A stretch of DNA of 64,000 nucleotides, taken from Siphonodentalium dalli. Taxonomy: Eukaryota; Mollusca; Scaphopoda; Gadilida; Siphonodentaliidae. This document shows positions 23,009-34,569 of this stretch, one piece after another. How positions within the stretch are numbered: position 1 is the stretch's first letter; every line of letters starts with the position of its first letter. The stretch is from NCBI GenBank assembly GCA_032622095.1, contig CP136065.1, positions 69,035,675 to 69,099,674 of the forward strand, written 5' to 3'. Both the position numbers and the translations under genes were made by a program. The notes below the pieces were generated by a model that saw only the letters and a list, made by a program, of their open reading frames with translations, was not told the origin of the DNA and searched no databases.

Positions 23009-26000
23009 CGTGGCTAGTTGTCACTGCAGCTGTTGCTGACGATAATGTTGTTGTCGATGCTGCCATTGGGGATACTGTTGTAGCTGCTGTTGTTGATACT
23101 TGTCTTGTTGCTGCTCTTGTTGATACTACTGGTGCTGTTGTCGCGTCGGATGTTGGTACTGTTGTTGTCGCTGCTGTTGTTGATACTGTTGCTGTTGGTG
23201 ATATTGTTGGTGTCGCTGCAGCTGTTGTTGGCGATAGTGTTGTTGCTGATGCTGTTGTCGGTGACACCGATACCATTGCTGCTGTTGTATCTGCAGTTGT
23301 GGATATTACTGTTGTTGCTGCTTCTGTTGCTGATACTGTTGTAGTTGCTGTTGTTGATGTTGTTGAAGTTGATAATGAAATCGCTGGTGTTGATACTGCC
23401 GTTGTCGCTGCTCTTGTTGATACTGCTGGTGCTGATGTTTCTGCAGTTGTTGTCTCTCCTGCTGAATTTGGTACTGTTGATGTCGCAACTGATTGTGTTG
23501 AGACTGTGGTTGTCGCTGCTGCTGTTGTTGATACATCTATCGTCGCTGCTGTTGTATCTGCAGTTGTTGTTACCACTGGTGTTGTTGTTAGTGTTGTCGA
23601 TGGTGTTGTGGTCGATACTGTTGTGGTCTCTGCTGCTGGTAGTGATACTCTTGTCGTTGCTGCCCCTGTTGCCGCTGCTGTTGTTGTTGATACTCCTGGT
23701 GCTGTTGTCGCTTCTGATGGTGATACTGTTGTTGTAGTTGTCGTTGCTGCTGCTGTGGATGTTGTTGATCTAGTAGGCATTGTTATCGCTGCTGTTGATA
23801 ACGTTCTTGTTTCTGCTCTTGTTGGTACTTCTAGTGCCGCTGTCGTTGCTGGTGTTTCTGCTGTTGTCTCTCCTGCTGATGTTGGTACTGTTGGTGTCAC
23901 AACCGATGGTGTTGATACTGTGGTTGTCGCTTCTACTGTTGTTGATACAGCTCTCGTCGCTGCTGCTGTTGTATATGCAGTTGTTGTTACCACTGGTGTG
24001 GTTGTTGTTAGTGTTGTGGTCGATACAGTTGTAGTCTCTGCTGCTCTTGTTGATATTACTGGTGATGGTGTCGCTTCTGATGTTGATACTTTTGTTGTCG
24101 CAGCAGCTGTTGCTGCTGTTGTTTTATCTGCAGTTGTGGATACTACTGTTGTCGTTGCAGCTTCTGTTGTTGTAGTTGTCGTTGCTGCTGTTTCTGATGT
24201 CGTTGAAGTTGATAATGGTGTTGATACTGTCGCTGCCCTTGATACTGATCTTGTTTCTGCTCTTGTTGGTAATACTACTAGTGTTGCTGTCGCTTCTGAC
24301 GTTGGCACGGTTGGTGATGTTTCTGATGTTGTTGTCTCTCCTGTTGATGTTGGTAATGTTGATGTCGCAACCGATGGTGTTGATACTGTGATTGTCGTTG
24401 ATACTGTTGTTGATACAGCTCTCGTCGCTGATGATGTTGTACCTGCGGTTGTTGTTACTACTGGTGTCGTTGCCGTTAGTGTTGTCAATGGTGTTGTGGT
24501 CTCTGCTGCTGTTGGTGATACTCTTGTTGCTGCCCCTGTTGGTGCTGCTGTTGTAGTTGATACTCCTGGTGCTGTTGTCGCTTCTGATGTCGATACTGTT
24601 GTCGCATCAGATGTTTCTGCTGTTGTATCTGCAGTTGTGGATACTACTGCTGTCGTTGCGGCTTCCGTTGGTGATACTGTTGTTGCAGTTGTCGTTGCTT
24701 CTGTTTCTGATGTTGTTGAAGTTGATAATGGTGTTGATACTGTCGTTGTCGATGCTCTTGATACTGTTCTTGTTTCTGCTCTTGTTGGTAATAGTAGTGT
24801 TGCTGTCGCTGCTGACGTTGGCACTGTTTCTGATGATTCTGATGTTGTTGTCTCTTCTGTTGATGTTGGTACTGTTGATGTCGCAACCGATGGTGTTGAT
24901 ACTGTGAGTGTTGCTGCTACTGTTGTTGATACAGCTCTCGTCGCTGATGATGTTGTACCTGCGGTTGTTGTTACTACTGGTGTCGTTGCCGTTAGTGTTG
25001 TCAATGGTGTTGTGGTCTCTGCTGCTGTTGGTGATACTCTTGTTGCTGCCCTGTTGGTGCTGCTGTTGTAGTTGATACTCCTGGTGCTGTTGTCGCTTCT
25101 GATGTCGATACTGTTGTCGCATCAGATGTTTCTGCTGTTGTATCTGCAGTTGTGGATACTACTGCTGTCGTTGCGGCTTCCGTTGGTGATACTGTTGTTG
25201 CAGTTGTCGTTGCTTCTGTTTCTGATGTTGTTGAAGTTGATAATGGTGTTGATACTGTCGTTGTCGATGCTCTTGATACTGTTCTTGTTTCTGCTCTTGT
25301 TGGTAATAGTAGTGTTGCTGTCGCTGCTGACGTTGGCACTGTTGCTGATGATTCTGATGTTGTTGTCTCTTCTGTTGATGTTGGTACTGTTGATGTCGCA
25401 ACCGATGGTGTTGATACTGTGAGTGTTGCTGCTACTGTTGTTGATACAGCTCTCGTCGCTGATGATGTTGTACCTGCGGTTGTTGTTACTACTGGTGTCG
25501 TTGCCGTTAGTGTTGTCAATGGTGTTGTGGTCTCTGCTGCTGTTGGTGATACTCTTGTTGCTGCCCCTGTTGGTGCTGCTGTTGTAGTTGATACTCCTGG
25601 TGCTGTTGTCGCTTCTGATGTCGATACTGTTGTCGCATCAGATGTTTCTGCTGTTGTATCTGCAGTTGTGGATACTACTGCTGTCGTTGCGGCTTCCGTT
25701 GGTGATACTGTTGTTGCAGTTGTCGATGCTTCTGTTTCTGATGTTGTTGAAGTTGATAATGGTATTGATACTGTCGTTGTCGATGCTCTTGATACTGTTC
25801 TTGTTTCTGCTCTTGTTGGTAATAGTAGTGTTGCTGTCGCTTCTGACGTTGGCACGGTTGGTGATGTTTCTGATGTTGTTGTCTCTCCTGTTGATGTTGG
25901 TAATGTTGATGTCGCAACCGATGGTGTTGATACTGTGATTGTCGTTGCTACTGTTGTTGATACAGCTCTCGTCGCTGATGATGTTGTACCTGCGGTTGTT

Positions 26001-29000
26001 GTTACTACTGGTGTCGTTGCCGTTAGTGTTGTCAATGGTGTTGTGGTCTCTGCTGCTGTTGGTGATACTCTTGTTGCTGCCCCTGTTGGTGCTGCTGTTG
26101 TAGTTGATACTCCTGGTGCTGTTGTCGCTTCTGATGTCGACACTGTTGTCGCATCAGATGTTTCTGCTGTTGTATCTGCAGTTGTGGATACTACTGCTGT
26201 CGTTGCGGCTTCCGTTGGTGATACTGTTGTTGCAGTTGTCGTTGCTTCTGTTTCTGATGTTGTTGAAGTTGATAATGGTGTTGATACTATCGTTGTCGAT
26301 GCTCTTGATACTGTTCTTGTTTCTGCTCTTGTTGGTAATAGTAGTGTTGCTGTCGCTGCTGACGTTGGCACGGTTGCTGATGATTCTGATGTTGTTGTCT
26401 CTTCTGTTGATATTGGTACTGTTGATGTCGCAACCGATGGTGTTGATACTGTGAGTGTTGCTGCTACTGTTGTTGATACAGCTCTCGTCGCTGATGATGT
26501 TGTACCTGCGGTTGTTGTTACTACTGGTGTCGTTGCCGTTAGTGTTGTCAATGGTGTTGTGGTCTCTGCTGCTGTTGGTGATACTCTTGTTGCTGCCCCT
26601 GTTGGTGCTGCTGTTGTAGTTGATACTCCTGGTGCTGTTGTCGCTTCTGATGTCGATACTGTTGTCGCATCAGATGTTTCTGCTGTTGTATCTGCAGTTG
26701 TGGATACTACTGCTGTCGTTGCGGCTTCCGTTGGTGATACTGTTGTTGCAGTTGTCGTTGCTTCTGTTTCTGATGTTGTTGAAGTTGATAATGGTGTTGA
26801 TACTGTCGCTGTCGATGCTCTTGATACTGTTCTTGTTTCTGCTCTTGTTGGTAATAGTAGTGTTGCTGTCGCTGCTGACGTTGGCACTGTTGCTGATGAT
26901 TCTGCTGTTGTTGTCTCTTCTGTTGATGTTGGTACTGTTGATGTCGCAATCGATGGTGTTGATACTGTGAGTGTTGCTGCTACTGTTGTTGATACAGCTC
27001 TCGTCGCTGATGATGTTGTACCTGCCGCTGTTGTTACTACTGGTGTCGTTACCGTTAGTGTTGTCGATGGTGTTGTGGTCTCTGCTGCTGTTGGTGATAC
27101 TCTTGTCGTTGCTGTCCATGTTGCCGCTGCTGTTGTAGTTGATACTGTCGATGTCGCTGCTGCTGCTGCTGTTGATATTGTTGATTCTGCTATTGTTGGT
27201 GGTGGTAATGTTGTTGGTAATACTGCTTGTGTAGCTGCTGTTGTTGAAATTGTTGTCACTGTTTCTGTTGGTGATACTGTTGTTATATTTGTTGCTACTG
27301 ATATTGTCGCTGATGCTGTTGGTGACACTGGCGTTGTTGCTACTGTTATTCGTAATACTGTTGCTGTCACTGCTGATGTCGTTGGTGATATTGACGGTGA
27401 TGGTACTGTATTTTGCGCTACTGTTGTCGCTGCAGCTGTTCGTGATACTCTTGTTGTCGGGGTGGTTAGTGACACCCTTGTTGTTGCGCTTGTTGATACT
27501 ACTGGTGTTGTCGCCTCTGATGTTGGAAATGTTGCTGCTACTGCCGATGATGCCAATAATGTTGTTGTCGCTACCGCTGTTGTTGATACTGTTATCGATG
27601 CAGTTGTTGTCACTCCTGATGTTGTCGGTGCTGTTGTAGCTCCTGCTGCTGTTGATACTACTGGTGTTGTTGTCGCTCCTGATGTTGGTAATGTTGTCGC
27701 ATCAGATGTTTCTGCTGTTGTATCTGCAGTTTTGGATACCACTGCTGTCGTTGCGGCTTCCGTTTGTGATACTGTTGTTGCAGTTGTCGTTTCTTCTGTT
27801 TCTGATGTTGTTGAAGTTGATAATGGTGTTGATACTGTCGATGTCGATGCTCTTGATACTGTTCTTGTTTCTGCTCTTGTTGGTAATAGTAGTGTTGCTG
27901 TCGCTGCTGACGTTGGCACTGTTGCTGATGATTCTGCTGTTGTTGTCTCTTCTGTTGATGTTGGTACTGTTGATGTCGCAACCGATGGTGTTGATACTGT
28001 GAGTGTTGCTGCTACTGTTGTTGATACAGCTCTCGTCGCTGATGATGTTGTACTTGCCGCTGTTGTTACTACTGGTGTCGTTACCGTTAGTGTTGTCGAT
28101 GGTGTTGTGGTCTCTGCTGCTGTTGATGATACTCGTGTCGTTGCTGTCCATGTTGCCGCTGCTGTTGTAGTTGATACTGTCGATGTCGCTGCTGCTGCTG
28201 TTGATATTTTTGATTCTGCTATTGTTGGTGGTGGTAATGTTGTTGGTAATACTGCTTGTGTAGCTGCTGTTGTTGAAACTGTTGTCACTGTTTCTGTTGG
28301 TGATACTGTTGTTATATTTGTTGCTACTGCTATTGTCGCTGATGCTGTTGGTGACACTGGCGTTGTTGCTACTGTTATTCGTAATACTGTTGCTGTCACT
28401 GCTGATGTCGTTGGTGATATTGACGGTGATGGTACTGTATTTTGCGCTACTGTTGTCGCTGCAGCTGTTCGTGATACTATTGTTGTTGGGGTGGTTAGTG
28501 ACACCCTTGTTGTTGCGCGTGTTGATACTACTGGTGTTGTCGCTTCTGATGTTGGAAATGTTGCTGCTACTGCCGATGATGCCAATAATGTTGTTGTCGC
28601 TACCGCTGTTGTTGATACTGTTATCGCTGCAGTTGTTGTCACTCCTGATGTTGTCGGTACTGTTGTAGCTCCTGCTGCTGTTGATACTACTGGTGTTGTT
28701 GTCGCTCCTGATGTTGGTAATAGTGATGTTGTCGATGTTGTTGCTGTCGATTCTGCTTTTGTCGCTACTGCTTCTGTCATTGCTTCTGTTGTTGATTCTG
28801 TTGTTGTCATCGCTCCTTCTGTTGTTGATGTTGTTGTTGTCGTTGCTGCCTCTGTTGTTGCTGATTGTACTGTCGATATTACTGCTGTTGTCGCTTCGGA
28901 TGCTGTTGTCGCTGCTGTTTGTGTTGTGTATACTGCTGTGGTCGCTGCTGCTGTTGTCGGTGACACTGACGTAGTAGTTGCTGCTGTTCGTGATGCTCTT

Positions 29001-29408
29001 GTTGTTGCTCCTGTTGAAACTGTTGTTGCCCCCGATGTTGTTGTTGCTGCCGTTGTTGATACTGTTGTTGTCGCTGCTGTTGTTTGTGTTACTGTTGTTG
29101 TCGATGTTATTTCTGATACTTTTGTTGTAGCCAATGCTGTTGTTGATACTGTTGTTGTTGCTGCTGTTGCTAGTGTTGTTGTTACTGCTGCTGTTGCCGA
29201 TGTCGATTCTGTCATTACTGGTTGTGTTGTTGTTGGTAATGTTATTGCTGCTGTGGTTGTCGCTGATAATGTTGTTGTCGCTGTTGCTGCAGTTGTTATC
29301 GTTTTAACATGCACTGCCCCTAGTGTTGTGGATGAGGAAGCCAAGTAGCCACTTCTGTTGGTTTTGGAGAGCTTGATGAGTTACCATGCTGCATAAATTC
29401 GTCTGTGC
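23009..29408 (-). CDS. Giant mucin-like Thr/Ala/Ser-rich exon
   Basis: A 6.4-kb exon encoding about 2130 residues of Thr, Ala, Ser and Val with scattered Glu, Pro and Arg. Typical strings are TTTVSTTAATTT and SATVPTSAATATLLLPTRAETR. Such sequence is typical of densely O-glycosylated mucin stalks, presumably extracellular. Acceptor: TTACTCACAG before 29408. Donor: CCACG/GTTGGA, weak. Internal tandem repeats of 516 and 1029 nt are whole codons. Two single-base deletions break the frame, one near 29350 and one in the C run at 25049-25051. Adding both bases back gives 6402 nt, divisible by three and phase 1-1 like the other exons. They may be sequencing errors in repeats or real lesions. The plus strand is also open (Val/Ala/Asp-rich). 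Confidence 0.6.
24041..27110. repeat. 516-bp tandem repeats inside giant exon
   Basis: Near-identical units recur at offsets 24557, 25072, 25588, 26104 and 26620, that is every 516 bp (172 codons), with one 515-bp step caused by the 1-bp deletion at about 25050. A diverged unit precedes 24557. Copies differ by scattered substitutions only, which indicates recent expansion or gene conversion. Confidence 0.9.
27110..28735. repeat. 1029-bp higher-order repeats inside giant exon
   Basis: Positions 27241 and 28270 start the same sequence, as do 27652 and 28681, an offset of 1029 bp (343 codons). Each unit is one 516-type repeat plus about 513 bp of different Thr-rich sequence that includes a block with plus-strand GGTGGTGGTAATGTTGTTGG. 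The second copy is followed by unique sequence from about 28735. Confidence 0.88.
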
Positions 29409-30231
29409 CTGTGAGTAACCAGTTCCGGAAATATAAACAAATAAGCTATTATACCTAGAAGTTTGTTCGAAAATGGTCCCAAAATATTTAATGTTCCTCA
29501 ATGTTGACCACACTGTTCAAGCCTAGCAGGCAATCACCTTTTAAAATATAACGCATCAATTGCCAGTTGAATTGAACTAATTCTAATTCGAATTATTCCA
29601 CAAAAAGTCAACACATATCGATTCAAGACTAACCAGCAGTAATACACACTTAATCACATACGTCAACTTGCATTACAGGCAGATCTCAATCCCCACAACT
29701 ACCCTTTCAAATCAGAAATAGCCATAAATCCTTTTGGAATTATAATACTACTAGCAGGGTTATCCAGCGTTGCCCAAGTTAAAATGTGGAACCCTCTGCT
29801 GTGGATATTTGGTGGGAATAGAGTGTTATTATCATAAATGTTACACCAAACTTGGCATCACAAATCGTCATGCCCATGCATGGATTATAAGCAATGGCTC
29901 CCCTTGTCGGGATGACTGCCATTTGTTTATCGCGTATAATGCATAACAACTGCGTGTACATCAGGCAATATATATATTTTAATTGAGCAATTGATGTGGT
30001 TGGAATTATGGACAATATTAGATGATCGTCATATTATTCCGGATTGGATAAAGCCTGAGTAATAACATATCAGGTTGTGCTTGTGCAACAAATTGACACA
30101 AAGTTTGCTTTTAAACAGCAACCAAACATTATACAGGTTAACCTTTCTACTGGTAATTTTGTTTTTAACAATTATTGTGTGACGACTCAGCCCCAACTTG
30201 GATGGTGCATCTTCTAACCACACGGGTCACC
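29409..30231. other. Intronic or intergenic, no feature recognised
   Basis: Short minus-strand frames at 29779-30015 and 30029-30223 have no splice context or motifs. Probably part of the long first intron of the mucin-lectin gene. Confidence 0.4.
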
Positions 30232-30768
30232 AGAACAAAAATTAACTCCGCCCCAATAACACCTAATTCTATAGAAAGGTATATATCTTTTATATGCATA
30301 TCTTCAGTATGGCTTGTTTTGGAAAATGAAAAATTGCTCCCGGGTTTATGAAACTTATCTTTTTAATAATACGAGAGATATGGGGCCGTCATGTGGCGTG
30401 ATTGGTTTGGGTTTCCGCTTCTAGTGATATACTTACATTTGGCTGTGTCTTTGAGGCGAAAGTCTGTTTAAAACCCGAGCTGGAGCGAACATCAAGTCGA
30501 ACGAGTAAAAACTAACAGCTTGCCTGCGCCAGATCTGCGCTCATAAACGAAGTTCTTCTGAACAAATGTTTACACGGGATAAATCAATTTTAAGAATACT
30601 AATATATCTTTGAACCTATATATGAGGCACTTATGTAACAACTACTGTTTGTGTATTTTGAACAAGATTATGGACTTTTAAAAACTGATAAAATTATAGC
30701 ATTGAAGAAGATAGATACCTTTCTATAGGATAAGTATTATTGGGGGGGGGGGGGGTGTGTCAATTTTT
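30232..30768. mobile_element. TIR element ~540 bp
   Basis: GAACAAAAATTAACTCCGCC at 30232, with CTATAGAAAGGTATATATCT to about 30290, is mirrored at 30705-30768 (AGATAGATACCTTTCTATAGG ... CAATTTTTGTTC). A 14-G run lies in the right repeat at about 30741-30754. There is no coding capacity, so it is a MITE-like element. Confidence 0.72.
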
Positions 30769-31719
30769 GTTCATATGCGACCACATCAGTATATTCATCG
30801 AATCATGAAAATGTCTAATATAAACCTAGAGGACATTTCGTAACAAGTTTTATCAATTATGGTATCCATAGCTAGCTATCCACAACATCACTTAAGCCCG
30901 GAATTAACGTCATAATTGCCCGAAAATGATTGCACGATGTCCACGTCCGAGTACTTGACTAACTCAACCTAAAAGATAGAAACTGAATTTTGCATCAGTT
31001 TTTGCTAGTTCATTATGAATGCCGTGGCTCTTGTCCTGTCTTTCACATACGCATATGGCAGTTGTGAAGATATTTATAAGTCCCCATTTTCGAAGTTGTG
31101 AAATGTTAACTCATCAACTCACTACAGATAAGGTGAGCGTTGGCGGTCGGTATTGCTATGAAAAATCACATCAGTTAAAAGCGCCAGTCAGAAATAATAT
31201 TGCACTATAGACAAACCTTGTTCTTATACAAATAATAAATTTCACGTAAATTGCATGTTATTGCCATGCTAGTACGCTGTGTTATGTAAACAAACGACAT
31301 GACATGTAAACAAACAGTACGCAAAGATCATGCGATAAGCAAAACACTCGACACCGAGGATACCCCACTATGTGAACTTTGATTAGAAAGGGCCACCAAA
31401 TTGTTTACAACATACCGGTATAGCGCTTGTTAATCATCGCCACTCAAGATTTCGGTGTGAAATGGTTCACCATGAATAACTCTCTGGTGATACCCCCTGT
31501 TTGGGGTTAGTTATTGATTTCATTGCGTCATTACTCTAATTACAGGTGAGACATATAGGTAGTGTTTTTTCTCTGTTAACCGACTATCAGATTTAGGCCA
31601 CTCCTATGAATGGTGTATTATCTACATGTATATTACGTGAGGAAATTGATGAACGAGGGGGTAGCTTCAGTCTTGAATGTTAAAGTGACACTCGCAGTGA
31701 AAACTTTATGTTTTCAAAA
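30769..31719. other. No feature recognised
   Basis: AT-rich sequence. A 63-codon open frame at 31019-31210 shows no family resemblance. Confidence 0.4.
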
Positions 31720-31805
31720 AAAAAAATGAAAAAGTTTAAAAACTTAAAAAATTTCAAAAACTTTCAAATTTTTCAAATGTTTCATAAATTAAAAAACAAA
31801 AAACT
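31720..31805. repeat. A-rich low-complexity tract
   Basis: Poly-A and AAACTTTCAAA-type sequence bordering the minisatellite. Confidence 0.8.
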
Positions 31806-32225
31806 AAACCGAGCAAAGAGCAAGTGAGGAGAGGGAAAAAGAGCAAATGAGCAAGTGAGCAGAGGAAAAAAGAGCAAGTGAGCAAGCGAGGAGAGGGGAA
31901 AAGAGCAAGTGAGGAGATGGAAAAAGAGCAAGCGAGCAAGTGAGGAGAGGAAAAAACAGCAAGTGAGCAAGTGAGGAGAGGGAAATAGAGCTAGTGAGCA
32001 AGTGAGGATAGGGAAAAAGAGCACGTGAGCAAGTGAGGAGAGGGAAAAAGAGCAAATGAGCAAGTGAGAAGAGGGGAAAAAAGCAAATGAGAAAGTGAGG
32101 AGAGGGAAAATGAGCAAGTGAGCAAGTGAGGAGAGAGAAAAGAGCAAATGAGCAAGTGAGGAGAGGGAAAAAGAGCAAGTGAGGAAAGGGAAAATGAGCA
32201 AGTCAGTAAGTGAGGAGAGGGAAAC
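31806..32225. repeat. GAGCAAGTGAGGAGAGGGAAA minisatellite
   Basis: About 420 bp of purine-rich tandem repeats, with a 22-24 bp core GAGCAAGTGAGGAGAGGG plus a short A run, and AGCAAATGAGCAAGTGAG variants. Long Leu/Ser/Phe-rich frames on the minus strand (up to 149 codons) come from the repeat and are not genes. Confidence 0.93.
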
Positions 32226-34092
32226 AGACAAACAAAAACGCGATATTCTGATTCGCCGGCAATGTCTTGTTACAACATAACGAATGTGTTTTGCATTTGT
32301 ATTTCCATTGGATGCACATTGTGTATAAACACACTTTTAGTACATCTCGCAGCTGGTTAATACAATAATGAAATCCAAGAGATTTAGAAAATGCAAGACG
32401 TTTATTACGTCAGATACTCATGACGGGCGTTTACTGTTCGCTGTTCTGATCGTGCCAATAGAGCGATGGGGATATCTGGCAGGACAACACATTTCGGTTT
32501 TCACGCGATGGGAGTTATTTTAGGAAATTGTAGTAAGGTGATCTGGCGTGTCGATGGTGATATAGCGATGGGGATATCTCGTAGGACAACACAATTCGGG
32601 TTTAAGGCGGATGTATCTTCGCGGATGTCTCATTGTTGCATTATGGCTGGGCCACTCTTGTATATTTTATTGCGATAATGATAACAGCTAACTTTCCAGA
32701 TGAACTATGTCTCAATTGGATTGTAGAATAAAGGTCGTATTGCGAAGTATCGGACGTGTATTTAATCTGATTAGTAGATTTTTGGTCCGAATTTAGATGC
32801 TTTCTGTTGTGGTGAATGAGAAACATGCAGTAATTAGCCGTAGTCTGTGTAATAATTTGAAGGATTAGTGGTTTTAACCGAATTTTGAGGTAGTGTATTA
32901 ATGAAACCAATATATTTTATATTATAATTTATATATATATGCCTAATAATGTGATCTTGAGGGCGTTACCATTTCTGACTATGGTTTTCTTGTTTATCCT
33001 AGTCTGACTGAACTACAAGTAATTGTTACATATGTATTTATCTAACACCATATTATCGCGTGTGAAATGTGTAGCCGTCTGTAAAGACTTAGCTCCCCGA
33101 GCGATTCGGAGTGCCCATGAGTGAACTTGGACCCAGCAGATGATTATAGATTCGGCTCTAAACCCCGCTGTGTTAGCGTAGTGTATACCACCAGCTGGAC
33201 TCTACACCAGAATAATGTAATAGGCTCACGTATATCACGAGTACCAGGTCACATCACAAAGACCCTCTAACGGCTGCGACATGTTTAGGACATGAATATC
33301 GAGAGCCCCTTCCAACTCGGCTATGGAGACTGACGTACACCATACATCACCGAAGCTGCCGGTAGTCAGGGGATATCTATGAGACGTTCAGGTGGCACCG
33401 ACAGACACAGTTTCACAGCGGCATCGAAACTAAACCTATTCAACATCATTCACCACATAACCACAAAAAGAAAGAGCAGGCATGCACATAATCGACCATA
33501 CTGCAACCTAGTTTCGGCGCCAGGGTTCGACCTCAGAGAAATATCGGGACGTGCGTGCGTCTCTTCGACATGTCAAGAGGATATTCAGCGAGAGAGTCAT
33601 TTTGGAATACTTAAAATTATATAGCTCAGTTAGTTTGCCATTGATATGTACTTTCGTATGTTAAATTATTGTCACATATTTGTTCAACATTGAATCAGCG
33701 CCAAAGATTACAGAACCCAAGTTCCCGTATCTGACAAATCAATAAAACCCCAAAAGAAACGAGGAATAGACTATAAACGGCAAACTAAGTTATTATTGAC
33801 ACCTCGTGCAAGTACCCGTGGAAACGATAGCTGTTGTCAGATCGAGATATATATACCTTTATTTCCTCCCAATAGTGAATATTCGGTATTCATTGTATGA
33901 ATAAACATATATACATGCCACCAGTTGATACGTACACATATACCAATCTAAAACAGGAAATATACTTGATAAGAAACCTAAGGTAGAGAAAACAACCTAT
34001 TATTTCAAATATGCTGAGGTAATGTATACGCCACCATATACAAAGTCAAGCTATATAGATGCGCAACATAAAGCTGCATAAGCCGATACAAA
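32226..34092. other. Mostly unassigned; one local duplication
   Basis: AGCGATGGGGATATCT followed by AGGACAACACA occurs at 32463 and again at about 32567, a partial tandem duplication with a period of about 104 bp. Otherwise no gene, RNA or mobile element was recognised. Confidence 0.45.
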
Positions 34093-34240
34093 AGACACCC
34101 TCTCACATACATCCCCATCCCCCATCCCCATACATACACATGCATACATACATATACACGTATGCATACACATATACATACATTCATGAATCCACTTACC
34201 ACCACACATACATATTCATGTCCACTAGCGAGCGTCGGCA
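34093..34240. repeat. CATA/CACA-rich simple repeat
   Basis: Degenerate ACATACATACACATGC-like simple sequence. The His/Tyr/Thr-rich frames across it are artefacts. Confidence 0.85.
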
Positions 34241-34569
34241 GATATACACATTACAGTACACGTTACACATTTAGAACCATACATGTAATTACTCAAATGA
34301 ACAACGAATATGGTAAGAATTTAAAGCAGGTGTACACCCCTTAAACATATATATATGTACACTGGGATGCTTTGGCACCCACGCTGTTCATTCAGGAACA
34401 AGTATACAACCATATTTAAACACTTACTCAAACGACCAGAAGATTATCACATCACGCAATAGATTGTGTCGTTATCGATTATCGCATATACGGGAAAACA
34501 GTTACTAGGAGTATCATGTTGGCGACCAAAATGTTGATATCATACCGGGGCATATATCACTCAATTAGA

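Larger units (their letters stand above)
19198..23616. repeat. 4.4-kb tandem unit 3
   Basis: Third unit, 4419 bp to the point (about 23617) where the D remnants of units 1 and 2 are cut. Here the D sequence continues without a break into the giant exon, so this junction is the ancestral one. Confidence 0.92.

Noticed and set aside
12137-28974. Leu-rich plus-strand and Gln-rich or Asn/Ser-rich minus-strand frames throughout the array
   Set aside because: Trinucleotide-built repeats are open in all six frames. These frames do not agree with the splice sites or phases and are not conserved between exon A and the giant exon start.
31782-32231. Long Leu/Ser/Phe/Cys-rich minus-strand frames resembling membrane segments
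   Set aside because: They are produced by the GAGCAAGTGAGGAGAGGG minisatellite.
33076-33560. B-box-like GGTTCGACCTC and a clover-like stretch near 33.1 kb
   Set aside because: No A box at suitable spacing and no foldable tRNA stems.
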